64,000 nucleotides of DNA from Russula earlei. Lineage: Eukaryota > Basidiomycota > Agaricomycetes > Russulales > Russulaceae. The DNA is taken from the NCBI GenBank assembly GCA_025769875.1, contig JAGFNK010000267.1, positions 1 through 64,000 of the forward strand, written 5' to 3'. The position numbers and the translations under genes were made by a program. The notes under the pieces were generated by a model that worked only from the letters and a program-made list of their open reading frames with translations, made no database searches and was not told the DNA's origin. The number at the start of each line of letters is the position of its first letter. The stretch's first letter is position 1. Below, piece after piece: positions 35,301 through 47,247 of the stretch.

Positions 35301-36541
35301 CATTACAGCTACACCAATTATGCGAGGCTCGTTATGTTCTCTTTCGGGTTCCAACAAAAGGCGTTCCAACGGGGCCTTGAAGCCGATGACGAGGTCTTCT
35401 TCACAATGGTGAGAGATTTCACGCCATTGTGCATTGTCGGCCAAAATTGATATGACACCGGTATTCTTCAAGAGCCTGGAGAGCGCCAAGACCGTCGTCA
35501 CGGTTCTCGTCGATTCCTTGGTCCCAACAGGTTACATACGTTTTGCACCAGATGGTGCGTGAAACTCTGGGCCACTTTGCTCTGAGCAAGACTAACGTTG
35601 AGATAGGTTATTTCGTATTTGCCGCGTCCGCCTCAGCGTTCATGCTCAAGGTACGCCGTCCCGCCTTCTATCGCCCCCCGTGGTCTTGGTCGGAGTTTCT
35701 GACTTGCATCTGCTGTAGCTTCAACGCCCAGAATGCTCAAGGTTTATCACCCCGGGGCTTGAAACCGAGGTCTACCAAATGATCGAACGCCTCATTGCCA
35801 CGATTGGGTCTCACCAAATTGCAATTGATGAGCGCCACACACGTACTCGCGCTTCCTGGCAAACTTACTGGCGAAAAATAAACGCGACAGCACGGCCCAG
35901 ACCGGTTCGAGTACGCCAAGGTACCAGCAACCACCACAACCACCACAACCACAACCACCACAGCAACAGCAACAACGACAGCAGCAGCAACCGCCCCCCC
36001 CCCCGCTGCAGAACACAACCTCGTCGTCACTATCATCAGGTGTCAGTAGCAACGCGGGCGCCCCGGATTTGCATCAGTCCGTGCCACAGAATAGCGGGGC
36101 GACGGCTCCGCCCAATTCACGAATGGAGTTTCGACGGAAGGACCAGGAAAATACGTCCTGGAACAACCACCAGATTTCATGTTTGGTGTCGCAGGCCAAC
36201 CTGGTGAACTGATGGACTTCACGTCTGACACGATCACCACGCCGGGGAACGATTACTTGCTCGCGACTATGCAAGCGATCCAAAACCCGACATGGTGGCA
36301 GAATATGATGATGCCAGGGTCAGCAGACGCTTGTCTTTACATCATCTCGACCAGTCTTGGGTTGACGCTTAACACTCGCAGGTTCTTTTGGCCGGCAGAA
36401 GGGGTGATTCAAGATCACACAAGCACGATCGGAAATGGCATAATTTGCACAAACCTGCAGAAGGATTTCGCGGCTAAACACACCCGACCCGGTTACACAC
36501 GGTGGGTCTGCCCATGGATCCCTCAAGTCCACGCCATCTGA
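32316..36541 (+). pseudogene. Zn2Cys6 transcription factor (PriB/PrtT-like), decayed
   Basis: Remains of a multi-intron zinc-cluster regulator. In order: an acidic/basic N-terminus from the ATG at 32316; a split zinc cluster, YTYCKRLK (to 32903) joined across an intron to MKCHF...VCKHC (33031 on); a dimerisation-like helix KREYFLAQMKQ; NPYLATTLSIGAYRNAT; the fungal TF middle domain (YFMPGPFMDLGL, KTAAANALIDGWKSVELC, WYKFSPNNHP, RLVMFSFGFQQ); a Gln/Pro-rich stretch at 35925-36010; and a C-terminal NPTWWQNMMMPG + FFWPAEG joined over an intron. Damage: cysteines 1 and 6 of the cluster are both Tyr codons (32880-32882, 33094-33096), stops occur at 34457-34459 and 34510-34512, and there are several frame breaks. 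Zinc would not be bound normally. The 3' half is repeated at 62.8-64.0 kb. Confidence 0.8.
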
Positions 36542-37021
36542 TGGCAGAACCAGGACCTCTGCGCTCACGCGTCAGCCAGACATTTTATTATATCTTTGCA
36601 ACAATCCGGCTCATGAAATGTTTGTTCCATCCACGCCTTCTACATCGCCCTTCTTGTATCAATCTGCCCTTGTCCCTCCTCTGCGTCACCTAGGCACATC
36701 GTGCTGCTTGCTGTGGTATCTACCTCGTTGCGGCCCTTCGGCCTTTTGAACGACTACTACAGTCCTGTAAGTTGTTTTTTTTTTGTCTGCCCCGGGGGTA
36801 GAGAGCCCTTTACTCTTGTGGATTTGCTTCTCGTCTCAGCTATCTGTGTTGTAATCATCGTTTATTGCTTTTTGTACGTATACGAGGTATCGTCAATGAA
36901 TCAAGTCCACATATACGGATTTGTTAAATGTGTTGTGTTATCTGGCTCGGCTATCGCCGACTTGATCGGATATCCGAGGAGTCCTGTCCTCGCAACATCC
37001 CAACTACTACTACAACATCCC

Positions 37022-40000
37022 ATGCCGACCTCTAAACGTGCAGGAAAAAAGAGGGCAGAAAATGTGCGCTCAACTGCCGTCGCCGGATTAACCGTCTCGC
37101 TCTCCGTCCTCAAGGAGACCGCAGATGCGATTCCTCCTCCTGCAGGATCCATCATCAAAGGAACCCTGGGTGGATTACTTCAAGTCGTTGACATCGTTCA
37201 GGTAATCTGTGCCACTCCGACAACCTAGGAATGATCTGATATCGTCATACTCCAGACCACGACCAACAACATCAACGACATCGACGAGCTGATCGGCCGT
37301 GTGAACACCCTGGAACAATCCGTTTTCAGGCCGCTCAAAGGCAAACAAGATATCCCGGAATCTGTCGTCGATTTCGTCACAAAGTTTTCCAAGTAATTAT
37401 TCTTCGGCATGCTCTCAAATTGGGTGCAATCGTGGCGAGCTGATCCTTATCCCGATTCAGGTCTCTTGAAACCATCACGGATGACCTGCAAACGATCGCG
37501 TCGCGTGGAAGGTTGTCCCGAGTTTTCGTAGTAGAGAAGATGCGGCCTCCATCCAGGGCCAGATAAAGGCAATCACGGGCCTCATTGAAGACTTTCTTGC
37601 AAGTTTCCTCGTTCTTGGTCATACGGCTTGATCAGTTCTGATATCTTTGCGAGTCTAGGCTGAAGCGGCCGTGAGCGCCCAAATCCAAGGCATTGTGCGT
37701 TATTCTCCGAAATGCCAGATGTGTCTCGTTCATCTGATCAATCTCAGGAAATTCGGCGCGAGGTTCGGGAGGGGAATCAGGAAATTCAGCGCGTGTTCGG
37801 GAGGGGATCAGGAAGTCCAGCGCGTGGTTCTGGAGGGATGGTACGTTTGTCTCATCGTGACCAATTGGATATCTTCGACTGATAGGTCACCCAGCAATCA
37901 TTCCACGATGTCCGAGGTGAGAAACATGTTACAGCACACTGAAAATATTCATCATGATTTTAGTTCACGATGATCTATCCAACTTTCCTCGAGCTCACAA
38001 GGCACGCTTTAATTGTCCCGATGAGAGAAAGAGGCATGCATGTTTTAAAGACACACGCGAGGATCTGTTGGCCACCGTCTATCAATGGATCAATGACTCG
38101 ACCGAGGCTATACAAAAACAACGCCCCGTCACTGCTCCGGTTGATCCTATTCACGTCAATCCAAACAGGCGCCGCATCTTCTGGTTGTCTGGTGTGGCCG
38201 GTACCGGCAAGTCCACCATCGCACAAAGTTGCCGAGTATTGTGACAGCAACAATTGGCTTGCCGCGAGTTTCTTCTTCTCAGGTAACGATAGCGAGCGAA
38301 ACAATCCAAAGCTTGTATTCAGCTCAATTGCTCACCAACTGGGCACGACGTTCCACCAACCACTCGCGCGTTTTATGCAAGAGGCGTTCAAAGCCAATCC
38401 AGACATTTGGTATTCTGATCCATCAAACCAATTACTAAAGCTCATCATCGAACCGATCCAAAAGTCCATCAATACGGGGCAAGCATTTCCATCACCGGCC
38501 GTCGTGTTAGATGCCCTCGATGAGTGCAAAGATGATGACGCGACCTCATTCATCGTGTCGGTGCTTTCGGCCCACATTGACACCTTCCGTTCTCCATTTC
38601 CTCACCAGTCGACCCGAGCCTAAACTGCACGTGCCATCCCTCCCTCCTCATCTCCAGTCACATACACATGCGCTCTTCCATCACGAGATTCCAAAATCGT
38701 CTGTAGACCATGACATCGAAATCTTTTGTTGCATGAGCTACTCATGTTGGGTCTCGCCATGATGGCCTCCAGACGGATTGGTTTCACTCAACGATGTCCA
38801 CACTCGTCCAACTGTCAGGTGGATTGTTTATCTTTGCTGCCACCGCAGTTCGATTTATCGAAGATCCTGATGCCTAAACCCGAGGGGACAGCTCCGTGAA
38901 CTGGTCACCGCACACAAATTGCAGTCGAATCATCCTTATCATCTAGACCAGCTGTACCTCACTGTCTTGAGCATGCATTTCCACCATCATCCCACCGACA
39001 CATTAGCCCGCTGCGAAGGGTTCTTGGTTGTATTGTTGTACTCTGTGACCCTCTCTCTGCATTCGATATCATCATTGCTCTGCGACGATACAAGCAAAGA
39101 TATTCCTATCGCAAACATTCTCCAGCGCCTGCATTCAATCATCATTATCCCTTCGACCCTGGGGCTGTCCAAGTGATGCATGCATCCTTCCCAGATTTTA
39201 TCGTTGATCCGAACCGCTGCAAAGAGCCAGAATATCGAATTGATACCTCACTGCACCACGGCTATCTCGCCATCGATTGTCTGAAGAAACTAAACAGGCT
39301 TCACCGGGATATGTGCCAGATCGGAGACTATTCAAAGTTGAACAACGAAATTGGAGATATCTCAAAAAGAATTGAAGAAGAAAACATTCCGCTCGCGATG
39401 CAATACGCCTGCCGTCATTGGGCGGATCATTTGGCAAATTCGCTGCCATCGGACGAGCTGTTTGATGTCTTGAAAACATTCTGTTTCGATCACAGTTTGT
39501 ACTGGGTTGAGGCTCTGAGTCTGATGGACTCGCTAGATGTGGCCATTCCGGCACTGCGACTTGCTCGACAAAGATTATCAGTGAGTTGTCTTGATTTTGG
39601 TGTGGACCGTTCATCACATCATTATAGATGTTGGCCGGCGTCAGGCTTCCAATTGGCATCATTGACATGCTGTATGATCTTGAACGGTTTACGCTTGAGT
39701 TCTTTGATCCCATCAGCGTCGCAGCCCTGCATGTCTACCACTCTGCCCTTCCATTCGCCCCACTGGGCTCCAAAATCCGTGCACACTTCCGCGGAGACTT
39801 GGAAGGAATCTGTTACGGTCTTGAATGGGATGGAACAATCATGGAATGCGGAGCTGAGAACGATGGAGGGTCACAAAGTTGGTCTTCGCCGTCGCGTTTT
39901 CGCCAGACGGCACCCGGATTGTCTCTGGGTCAGAGGATGCACAGTCCGGATCTGGGACACGAGTACTGGCGCCACCGTCAAGACCCTCGAGGGCCACAAA

Positions 40001-41491
40001 GATTCGGTCAGCGCCGTCGCGTTTTCGCCAGACGGCACCCGGATTGTCTGGGTCTTCGGATCGCACAGTCCGGATCTGGGACACGAGTACTGGCGCCACC
40101 GTCAAGACCCTCGAGGGCCACAAAATTCGGTCACGCCGTCGCGTTTTCGCCAGACGGCACCCGGATTGTCTCTGGGTCTCGGATCGCACAGTCCGGATCT
40201 GGGACACGAGTACTGGCGCCACCGTCAAGACCCTCGAGGGCCACAAAGATCGGTCACAGCCGTCGCGTTTTCGCCAGACGGCACCCGGATTGTCTCTGGG
40301 TCAGGATCGCACAGTCCGGATCTGGGACACGAGTACTGGGCCACCGTCAAGACCCTCGAGGGCCACAAAATTGGGTCTCAGCCGTCGCGTTTTCGCCAGA
40401 CGGCACCCGGATTGTCTCTGGGTCTTCGGATCACACAGTCCGGATCTGGGACACGAGTACTGGCGCCACCGTCAAGACCCTCGAGGGCCACAAAATTGGG
40501 TCTCGCCGTCGCGTTTTCGCCAGACGGCACCCGGATTGTCTCTGGGTCAGAGGATCGCACAGTCCGGATCTGGGACACGAGTACTGGCGCACCGTCAAGA
40601 CCCTCGAGGGCCACAAAATTCGGTCACGCCGTCGCTTTTCGCCAGACGGCACCCGGATTGTCTCTGGGTCAGGGATAGCACAGTCCGGATCTGGGACACG
40701 AGTACTGGCGCCACCGTCAAGACCCTCGAGGGCCACAAAATTCGGTAGCCGTCGCGTTTTCGCCAGACGGCACCCGGATTGTCTCTGGGTTCGGATCACA
40801 GTCCGGATCTGGGACACGAGTACTGGCGCCACCGTCAAGACCCTCGAGGGCCACAAAGATTCGGTCAGAGCCGTCGCGTTTTCGCCAGACGGCACCCGGA
40901 TTGTCTCTGGGTCGGATCGCACAGTCCGGATCTGGGACACGAGTACTGGCGCCACCGTCAAGACCCTCGAGGGCCACAAAGATTCGGTCAAGCCGTCGCG
41001 TTTTCGCCAGACGGCACCCGGATTGTCTCTGGGTCTTCGGATCGCACAGTCCGGATCTGGGACAAGTACTGGCGCCACCGTCAAGACCCTCGAGGGCCAC
41101 AAAGATTGGTCACAGCCGTCGCGTTTTCGCCAGACGGCACCCGGATTGTCTCTGGGTCTTGGATCGCACAGTCCGGATCTGGGACACGAGTACTGGCGCC
41201 ACCGTCAAGACCCTCGAGGGCCACAAAGTTGGTCAGAGCCGTCGCGTTTTCGCCAGACGGCACCCGGATTGTCTCTGGGTCGGATCACACAGTCCGGATC
41301 TGGGACACGAGTACTGGTGCCGCCATCCAGACCCTCGAGAGCGATGGACATCAGCCCGTGCCATTGCGATACATGGTTTGTATTGCAGTATTGATGGGTG
41401 GGTCTTTAAAACTCATGGCACTCATACCACGAGACTCTGTTGGGTCCCCGTGTCTTGCAGGCCAGAATGTCAAGATTCATACAAGCTAGTC
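37022..41491 (+). pseudogene. NACHT-WD40 STAND gene, frame-broken
   Basis: An NWD-type NLR locus. The first exons are clean: 37022-37201, 37256-37392, then from 37461, encoding a helical N-terminal region (TVSLSVLKETADAIPPPAG, GGLLQVVDIVQ) typical of agaricomycete NWD proteins. A frame break occurs near 37530. NACHT follows: AHKARFNCPDERKR, Walker A GVAGTGKST (38191-38217) with a frame break about 10 bases later, Walker B VLDALDECKD near 38520, a break in the TSRPEP motif near 38605, and winged-helix parts to 39600. The linker (YDLERFTLEFFDP, then SVTVLNGMEQSWN) leads into twelve WD40 units at about 39865-41335 and a tail with WVFKTH and RLCWVPVS. Because intact-looking motifs continue throughout in alternating frames, either recent decay or consensus-sequence errors are possible. 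Confidence 0.85.
39865..41335 (+). repeat. Array of twelve near-identical ~126-bp WD40 units
   Basis: Each unit encodes a 42-residue WD40 repeat with a nearly invariant core (VAFSPDGTRIVSGS, TVRIWDTSTGATVKTLEGHK). Nucleotide identity between units is nearly complete in the core. Variation sits at two places: the codons after EGHK (HKxxVxAVAF) and the codons after SGS (GSxDxT). Almost every unit lacks one to three bases at one or both of these places, which causes the frame changes; a few units also lack a base at 'ggcgccacc' or 'gacacgag'. Confidence 0.92.
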
Positions 41492-44025
41492 TAGTACTAT
41501 TTACGAGGTCGCACCGTTATCCTGCACTTCCCACCCAGTCAGTTATCGCAGCTGTCTTAAGTGACTAAGTAAGATGACATTCGAATTGGCTTCTGCGCTG
41601 CGCCCTTATTTAATACATCTTACGTGCCACAACGCATATAAACATTTCTTGTGAAAGAGAGGACAATTGTTGCAAGTGTAATTGTCTGCCCTCCAGATTA
41701 GGCTTACCAGTGTAACTGTGTAAGTCGGCACTGTAGCGTGCCGGTGCTGCCAAGAGGAAAGGTTGTTTGCCCGAGGAGATCGGTACAGACGTGAAGAGGG
41801 AAAACACAGGCGAGAAAAGAACCTGCGTGCGAGTCGGGGCTGTGAGCGACTAGGCGGGGTGGCCAATCGGGCGAGATGGAGAACGCGGAACGAGAGCGTC
41901 CGACGATAAGATTCTCGGCAGTGGTGGTATCAAGTCATTGGTTACACATTTTTTTCATGCAAGGTGCAGAACAAACCACACTAGGACTCAGACTGTTTGA
42001 TATGTTTGAGGACCTCCCTGGTGATATTGCTGATGCCCTGCCATGAGCAGAACTTTAATGTGTCATTTCAGAGTCACATGCTGCTCAACAAAAGTGTAAA
42101 TTCATGACAATTCCACCTTTGCTACCCTCTAGAAAATTAGTTCTGAGGTGGTGTTTGATATGTACATTGGATTGGTAAACTGTTCCAAGGGGTTTGTGAT
42201 CAGGGTCTATGTTTCCAAACAACATTAGGGTCATTTTGACCATTGCGTGCATCCCATTTTGAAACCATGAGCTGTTTTATTGTTTTGACTTCATAGGCAT
42301 GATGCTATATACTGAATAGTGCCATTATAATTTTCCCAGAGCCATTAAATGGCATGGTTGTATAGAAATTTGAGATTTGCACATCACGGATCAGTTTGCA
42401 CATCCTGATCAGCCATAGTAGTACCCACACGCCCTCGATGGAGACGGCGAACGCACGCTCTTGCCGTTCCTAAGCACGGCATAAACCCGGCCGGGTCGCG
42501 CCGGGCTGTGGCATCCACAAGCGAGACGACAAGCGTCGGGGCGTCGAAGCCCTGGCCGAGTTCAAGAGGTGCACCGTGGGGCGACGGGCGTCGAGCGCCG
42601 CATGTGCACTGCATGCAACGAGATGCACAGAGAAGCTCAAGCCCAAGATTGGCTGGCGCTCTCGAGCAGAGCATCGGTGCACGGCTTCTGCGGAGGAGTC
42701 GGGCGGGACGGGGAAAAGTAGTGAAAGAAGGAGAAGCGATGTGACGTGAGGGCCTGGGGGGAGAAGTCGGCCGAGGCTGAGACCGCACGCACGGCGGCGT
42801 GAGAGTCCTGTGCAGGGCACAGGAATCGTCACAGTGCCAAGCAAGGATGCGAGACGACGACGACGACGGTCGTGTGTGCCGTTCGGTGATGGTGGAGACG
42901 GGTGGCGAAGCGGTCGGAGGAGGAGGCTAGGCCGCATCGGGGTGGGGCAGGGCTGTCTCCAGGAGATGGCCACGGCGGCGGCGGGTTGGCAGATGGCAGA
43001 TTGTACGGTAGGAGAAGGAGCGATGGGACGGAACGTTGGGGGGGAAGACCGCATCTGATGGTCCGATCTTCGCGAGAAGCGAGCGTGACGGCGAGCTCTC
43101 GAGCAAGGGCCGCGAGCCTGTCGCCATCGCCCTCTCTCTGAAGAGGGTTGCTAGCCGCGGGTGTTCGTATCGAGAAGCGAGGTGTTCGCGGTACTGGTCG
43201 CTCGTGCCGTGTCCTGGGCATGTGTAATCGGAGATCGTTTCGCCGTCGTCGTGGAGATGGTAGGAGTCACCGGGTTCAGTTAACAACCTTTCAACTTTCT
43301 ACTACTTGCTGTCAGGTGCATAGATTTTTTTTTCCTCTAGGAACGTATGCGGCGACAGGCATCGCTCTTCTCCCCTGGGCCAAAGGCGGACAGCGCAAAG
43401 TTTCACACACATCCAGATCCACCTCGTTTGGTCCGCATCTGATCTCGGATACGATTTGTGGGTCGCTTCCGTCAGTCGCGATGAATTGACTATATTACTG
43501 GTAATATGACGAGAAGTGCGGAAAGACACGGGGGTGAATCTTTCGAAGTGGGCTCTCATGACATGTGGCTATCAGATTACAATCGCATGGAAGATGGGAA
43601 ACCACTACATATGGGGAGTGATAACTGCTGAACTACAAAAGACGATGAACGGTGATAAGCGATATCGCAAGACAAGGTGCAGAACATGAATGGTATGGAA
43701 ACAGGGGAACACATCAAGTGCAGCCTACCATGATAGGAGACGGTCCACGCAATGGCTACAATAGGATGGAAGAAGCTTCAACGAGATGACGTGGACGAAG
43801 AATGGGGAAACAGAGCGCCCGAGGTTTTCAACTTGGATCTTCGTTGCGATGTCCATTGACCGTGGCCGAAGCGAGATGATGCGCAATTCTTGGCAGTGTG
43901 CCAGACCGCGGACCAGTCCGAACGCCCACGGTCAAGTCAGCGGGCGCCATCAAAGTCGATCCACTCGACGCGGAATTGGTGCCAATCGTCATCCAGCCCA
44001 GAATCGTCATCCGGCCACATACTCG
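41492..44025. other. Region without a supported gene
   Basis: About 2.5 kb. The part 41930-42370 is AT-richer and non-coding in appearance. The part 42380-43300 is GC-rich with overlapping ORFs on both strands (up to 194 codons) that look like compositional artefacts: Arg/Ala/Ser-rich and motif-free. Nothing was recognised. Confidence 0.4.
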
Positions 44026-44719
44026 TCATCGGTCTGATGCAGACGCAGATTCCCAGACGGTCTCCTCCTCCCAGTCGAGGAAGGAATGGTACGAGTGCGT
44101 CGGCAGCTTCAAGTGCAGGGGAAGTGCCTGCTCGAACACGCGGCCATCGCCATCGTGCTGGCTCCGCCATGGTGAGGAGAGCGGATGCAGGGGAGTGAGG
44201 TCAAATTCACACAACGAGGCTGAGCCGGGCAGCTTGATATTTTCCAAAAAGGGATCGACGCACTCATCCTCCCTGCAGATAAGAGATAAGAGGGGATGTA
44301 GGGATAGGTGCAGCAAGGGGAACTCACTCGACAAATGGGATTGCGTTCGATACGCGTGCTCTCCATATCCGCACGTCCAGCACGCTCTCCTCGCCGATGC
44401 CATTTGGCATCGACCGCCGGCGTGCGTGCTTAGACTCGGCCTCTTTCGCGGTTGTCAGGTCGGGGCCCGCGGATGAACGCTTGTCATTCCGCGGTGACGT
44501 GCGGCGCCATAACCTTGTGGGGAAGTGAAAAGTCCTCCAAGATGAGGAGGGTCCGCTTGACGGAGTGAGACCTTGATCATGTTCGGTCGTGGCGGTGGAC
44601 GATGGAACGGGAGAGCAGAGCGGCGAGTCGGGCGACGATCTCCGTCCCTTGCTTTTCGACTGGATGACGCGAAGTCCGGCGGCGAAGAGGTTCGAGTAGT
44701 CGGCTTCAAATACGCTCAT
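44026..44719 (-). CDS. Hypothetical protein, two exons
   Basis: Two-exon model on the minus strand, 212 aa: 44719-44328 and 44272-44026, with a 55-nt intron (GTGAGT...CTGCAG) that joins NAIPFVE to EDECVDPF in frame. The N-terminal part (FEADYSNLFAAGLRVI) is followed by a Ser/Arg-rich, probably disordered segment; the second exon is acidic with DWEEETVWES near the end. I recognise no family. The clean splice site and the change from disordered to ordered composition argue for a real gene, but the C-terminus is uncertain because an acidic frame (DDDSGLDDDWHQF) continues on the same strand just downstream and might belong to another exon. A pyrimidine-rich tract (coding-strand view) around 44850-44960 may be its promoter. 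Confidence 0.45.
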
Positions 44720-45589
44720 GATAAGGGAAGGCGATGGGCGAGGGGACGTTATTGGTAACGTGCAGGCACGCAGAGGTCTAGGCTTCCAGACGTCCAAGTA
44801 GCGCACACCGGCAAAGAGATGACGAAGAGTGAAAGAGGCAGGTGAAAAGGATAAGTGGAAAGGGAAAGGTGAAAGGAAGAGACGAGAAAGGGTGAGTGGT
44901 TGTAGGAAAATAACGAGGAGAGAACAATAAGGGCGGGGGTGGGGGAGGAGTCCTTATAACCATTATGGCTAAGCGTTGGTGCGAGCGTTGTCCAAGGAGG
45001 AAGGGAGGAACACAATAGGCATTAGGCACCTATGCCCAGCGCCTGCATCAGTTTGAATTGACCGGTCCTCGGCTCTTGTGATGTGGAAATCAAAACAAGA
45101 CCGATCTCTGGCTCTGGTTCGCGAGCCTCCAAAGACACGGCTGATCGGCTCTGCTTGAGCGAAATGCCGGCGTCTATGGGCCACGCGAGACGTAATGGTG
45201 GACCCCTTCCGTCCGAAGATGAATGGGGGAGAGATCTAAAAGGGACTAGAGCGCAAATGGGCAAAGAGATCACCTGGTCATCGTGGCCGTTTGACAATGA
45301 CAAAAAGGTCGGGCGCGGTAGTTGTTGTTGCGATATGGGATTACATTTGATGGCATGAAACCGAGGAAAATGTGGGCGATGGCATCACTGTATATACCGT
45401 AGCCGGGGTGCTGAGAGCCGTGCCAATGCATCGCCATCGACATCGCCATCGCCATCGCCATCGCCATTAATTGTGAGCCGCGCAAAGAGAGCTGCTGTCA
45501 GCACGTGAAATTTTTCATGCGCTCTCCGCTTTCGTCGGCCCACAGTGGGGCCAGCCCCGTCCTCGTCTTGGCCATCGTAAGCTACGATC
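44720..45589. other. Divergent intergenic region before the kinase gene
   Basis: About 870 bp between the hypothetical gene and the dehydrogenase kinase, which point away from each other. Purine-rich on the plus strand at 44815-44960. No convincing gene. Confidence 0.4.
45429..45468. repeat. CATCGC hexanucleotide microsatellite
   Basis: About six and a half tandem copies of CATCGC with one substitution (CATCGA), located ~120 bp upstream of the dehydrogenase kinase start. Confidence 0.85.
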
Positions 45590-47247
45590 ATGACCTCGTT
45601 CAGGATATCCTCGGCACTCTGGGACAAGATTCATCACTTTGCCTCATTCCCTCAGACCGGTGGTCAGTGCGGTTGCCTACTCGAAATCTCCCTCTCATCC
45701 ACCTTCAGTGTCTTTACAACAAATGGTCCAGTTTGGTCAAAATCCCAGTCAAGGCACCCTCTTCCGAGGCAGTCAGTTCTTGCTCGGTACGTGCTAAAGG
45801 CCCCTGTCACGTCTGACCTCATTTCCCTCGCACCATAGAGGAGCTCCCGGTGCGACTGGCCCATCGGGCCAAGGAACTCGACGACCTTCCGCACAGCTTG
45901 AGTAACATGCCATCTATCGAGAAGGTTAAGAACTGGTACGCGCAGTCTTTTGAGGTCCGTGACCACATTCTGCTCCGTTTCCATGCCCCATCCTGTCCGA
46001 GATTAATATGCCCACCTTAGGAACTGATCGATTTTCCTTCCATCTCTCTCCCGCCAGATATCCGCACCGCATTGAACCAAAGCGATATCTCGCTCCCCGT
46101 GTCGACGCCGAACCTATCATTCAAGTACAACTCGTTCGGTCGCAGTGGCGATGGTAATGGGAATTTCAACGGTCCCAACCCCGGCCGGCTCCGAATCCCT
46201 ATTGAGAAACGGTCGGCGATATCAACCCTTATTATGAAATGACTGATGAATGGTCGTGGCCCCGCCGCGATTCCAGGTATTATGCAGGTACTACGAAACT
46301 CGAGTGGCCACCGGAGGTTCACGACTACAACAAGCGTTTCACCCAGACGCTCGAGGCAATCAAGAGGCGTCATGACCCCACAGTAACAACCGTCGCACAG
46401 GGCGTGCTCGAATGGAAGCAGAACCGAAAGACACAAAGCATTGGACTGGACGTCCAAGCTTGGCTCGACCGCTTCTATTTGTCTCGGATCGGCATCCGGT
46501 TCTTGATTGGCCAGCGTAGGTCCATCGTCGCCTTACAGCCGTGCCTGGCTCTCACACTCCTGGCGTAGACGTGGCGCTTAATACTCTGGGTCCCCACCCA
46601 GACTACGTAGGGATCATCTGTACGCGTGCCGTGAGTGAACTCCCGCACCATGAGATTCATACGACTTCATTGCGGTCTCACACAAAACCCACGCGTCCGT
46701 ATAGAACGTGCACGATATTGTCCACGAGGCCATCGAGAATGCGAGGTTTGTCTGCGAGGAGCACTATGGGATGTTCAAGGGCCCACCCGTGCAGCTGATT
46801 TGTCCGGATGACTTGCACTTTGCATACGTGCCGGGCCACCTGTCGCACATCTGTTTTGAACTGCTCAAGAATTCGCTACGCGCAGTCGTCGAGCGGTATG
46901 GGCATGAGAAGGAGGACGCCATCCCCCCGATCAAGGTGATCGTCGTCGAGGGCAAGGAGGACATCACGATCAAGATCTCGGACGAGGGCGGCGGCATCGC
47001 GCGCAGCGCAATTCCGCTCATCTGGACCTACATGTACACCACAATGGAGGGTCAGCAGATAGACCAGAACTTTCAAGCGAGCGACTTCCATGCGCCCATG
47101 GCGGGCTTCGGCTACGGCCTCCCGCTCTCCCGGCTGTACGCGCGATACTTTGGGGGTGACCTCCGCCTCATCTCCATGGACGGTTTCGGCACGGACGTCT
47201 ATATCCACCTCAACCGGCTCTCGAGCAGTCGGGAGCCTCTCCCGTAA
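45590..47247 (+). CDS. Mitochondrial pyruvate/branched-chain dehydrogenase kinase
   Basis: Seven-exon model, 433 aa: 45590-45662, 45709-45786, 45839-45954, 46021-46211, 46277-46515, 46569-46630, 46705-47247. The family phosphorylates and inactivates the E1 subunit of pyruvate or branched-chain 2-oxoacid dehydrogenase in the mitochondrial matrix. Landmarks in order: HHFASFPQTGVSLQQMVQFG at the N-terminus, FLLEELPVRLAHR, RRHDPTVTTVAQGVLEWK, LDRFYLSRIGIRFLIGQ, then the GHKL ATPase: N-box HICFELLKNSLRA, G1 box DEGGGI, G2 box GFGYGLPLSR. All canonical nucleotide-binding residues are present. Length fits the family. Which E1 complex it serves cannot be told from motifs alone. The 65-nt fourth intron contains a TGACTGA branch-like motif. 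Confidence 0.93.

Noticed and set aside
40431..41102. Minus-strand ORFs across the WD40 array
   Set aside because: They are antisense shadows of the repeated WD40 units, showing the same short phrase in every unit.
39865..41335. Regularly spaced repeats resembling a CRISPR-like array
   Set aside because: The ~126-bp period encodes textbook WD40 repeats, and the genome is eukaryotic.
42470..43286. Overlapping ORFs of 80-194 codons on both strands
   Set aside because: They are GC-rich, Arg/Ser/Ala-biased and motif-free, in competing frames with no splice support, so probably compositional artefacts.
46212..46276. Reading-through of the fourth intron of the dehydrogenase kinase (a frame giving NPYYEMTDEWSWP)
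   Set aside because: That frame does not match the phase of either neighbouring exon, whereas a GT-AG intron with a branch-like TGACTGA joins both exons in phase.
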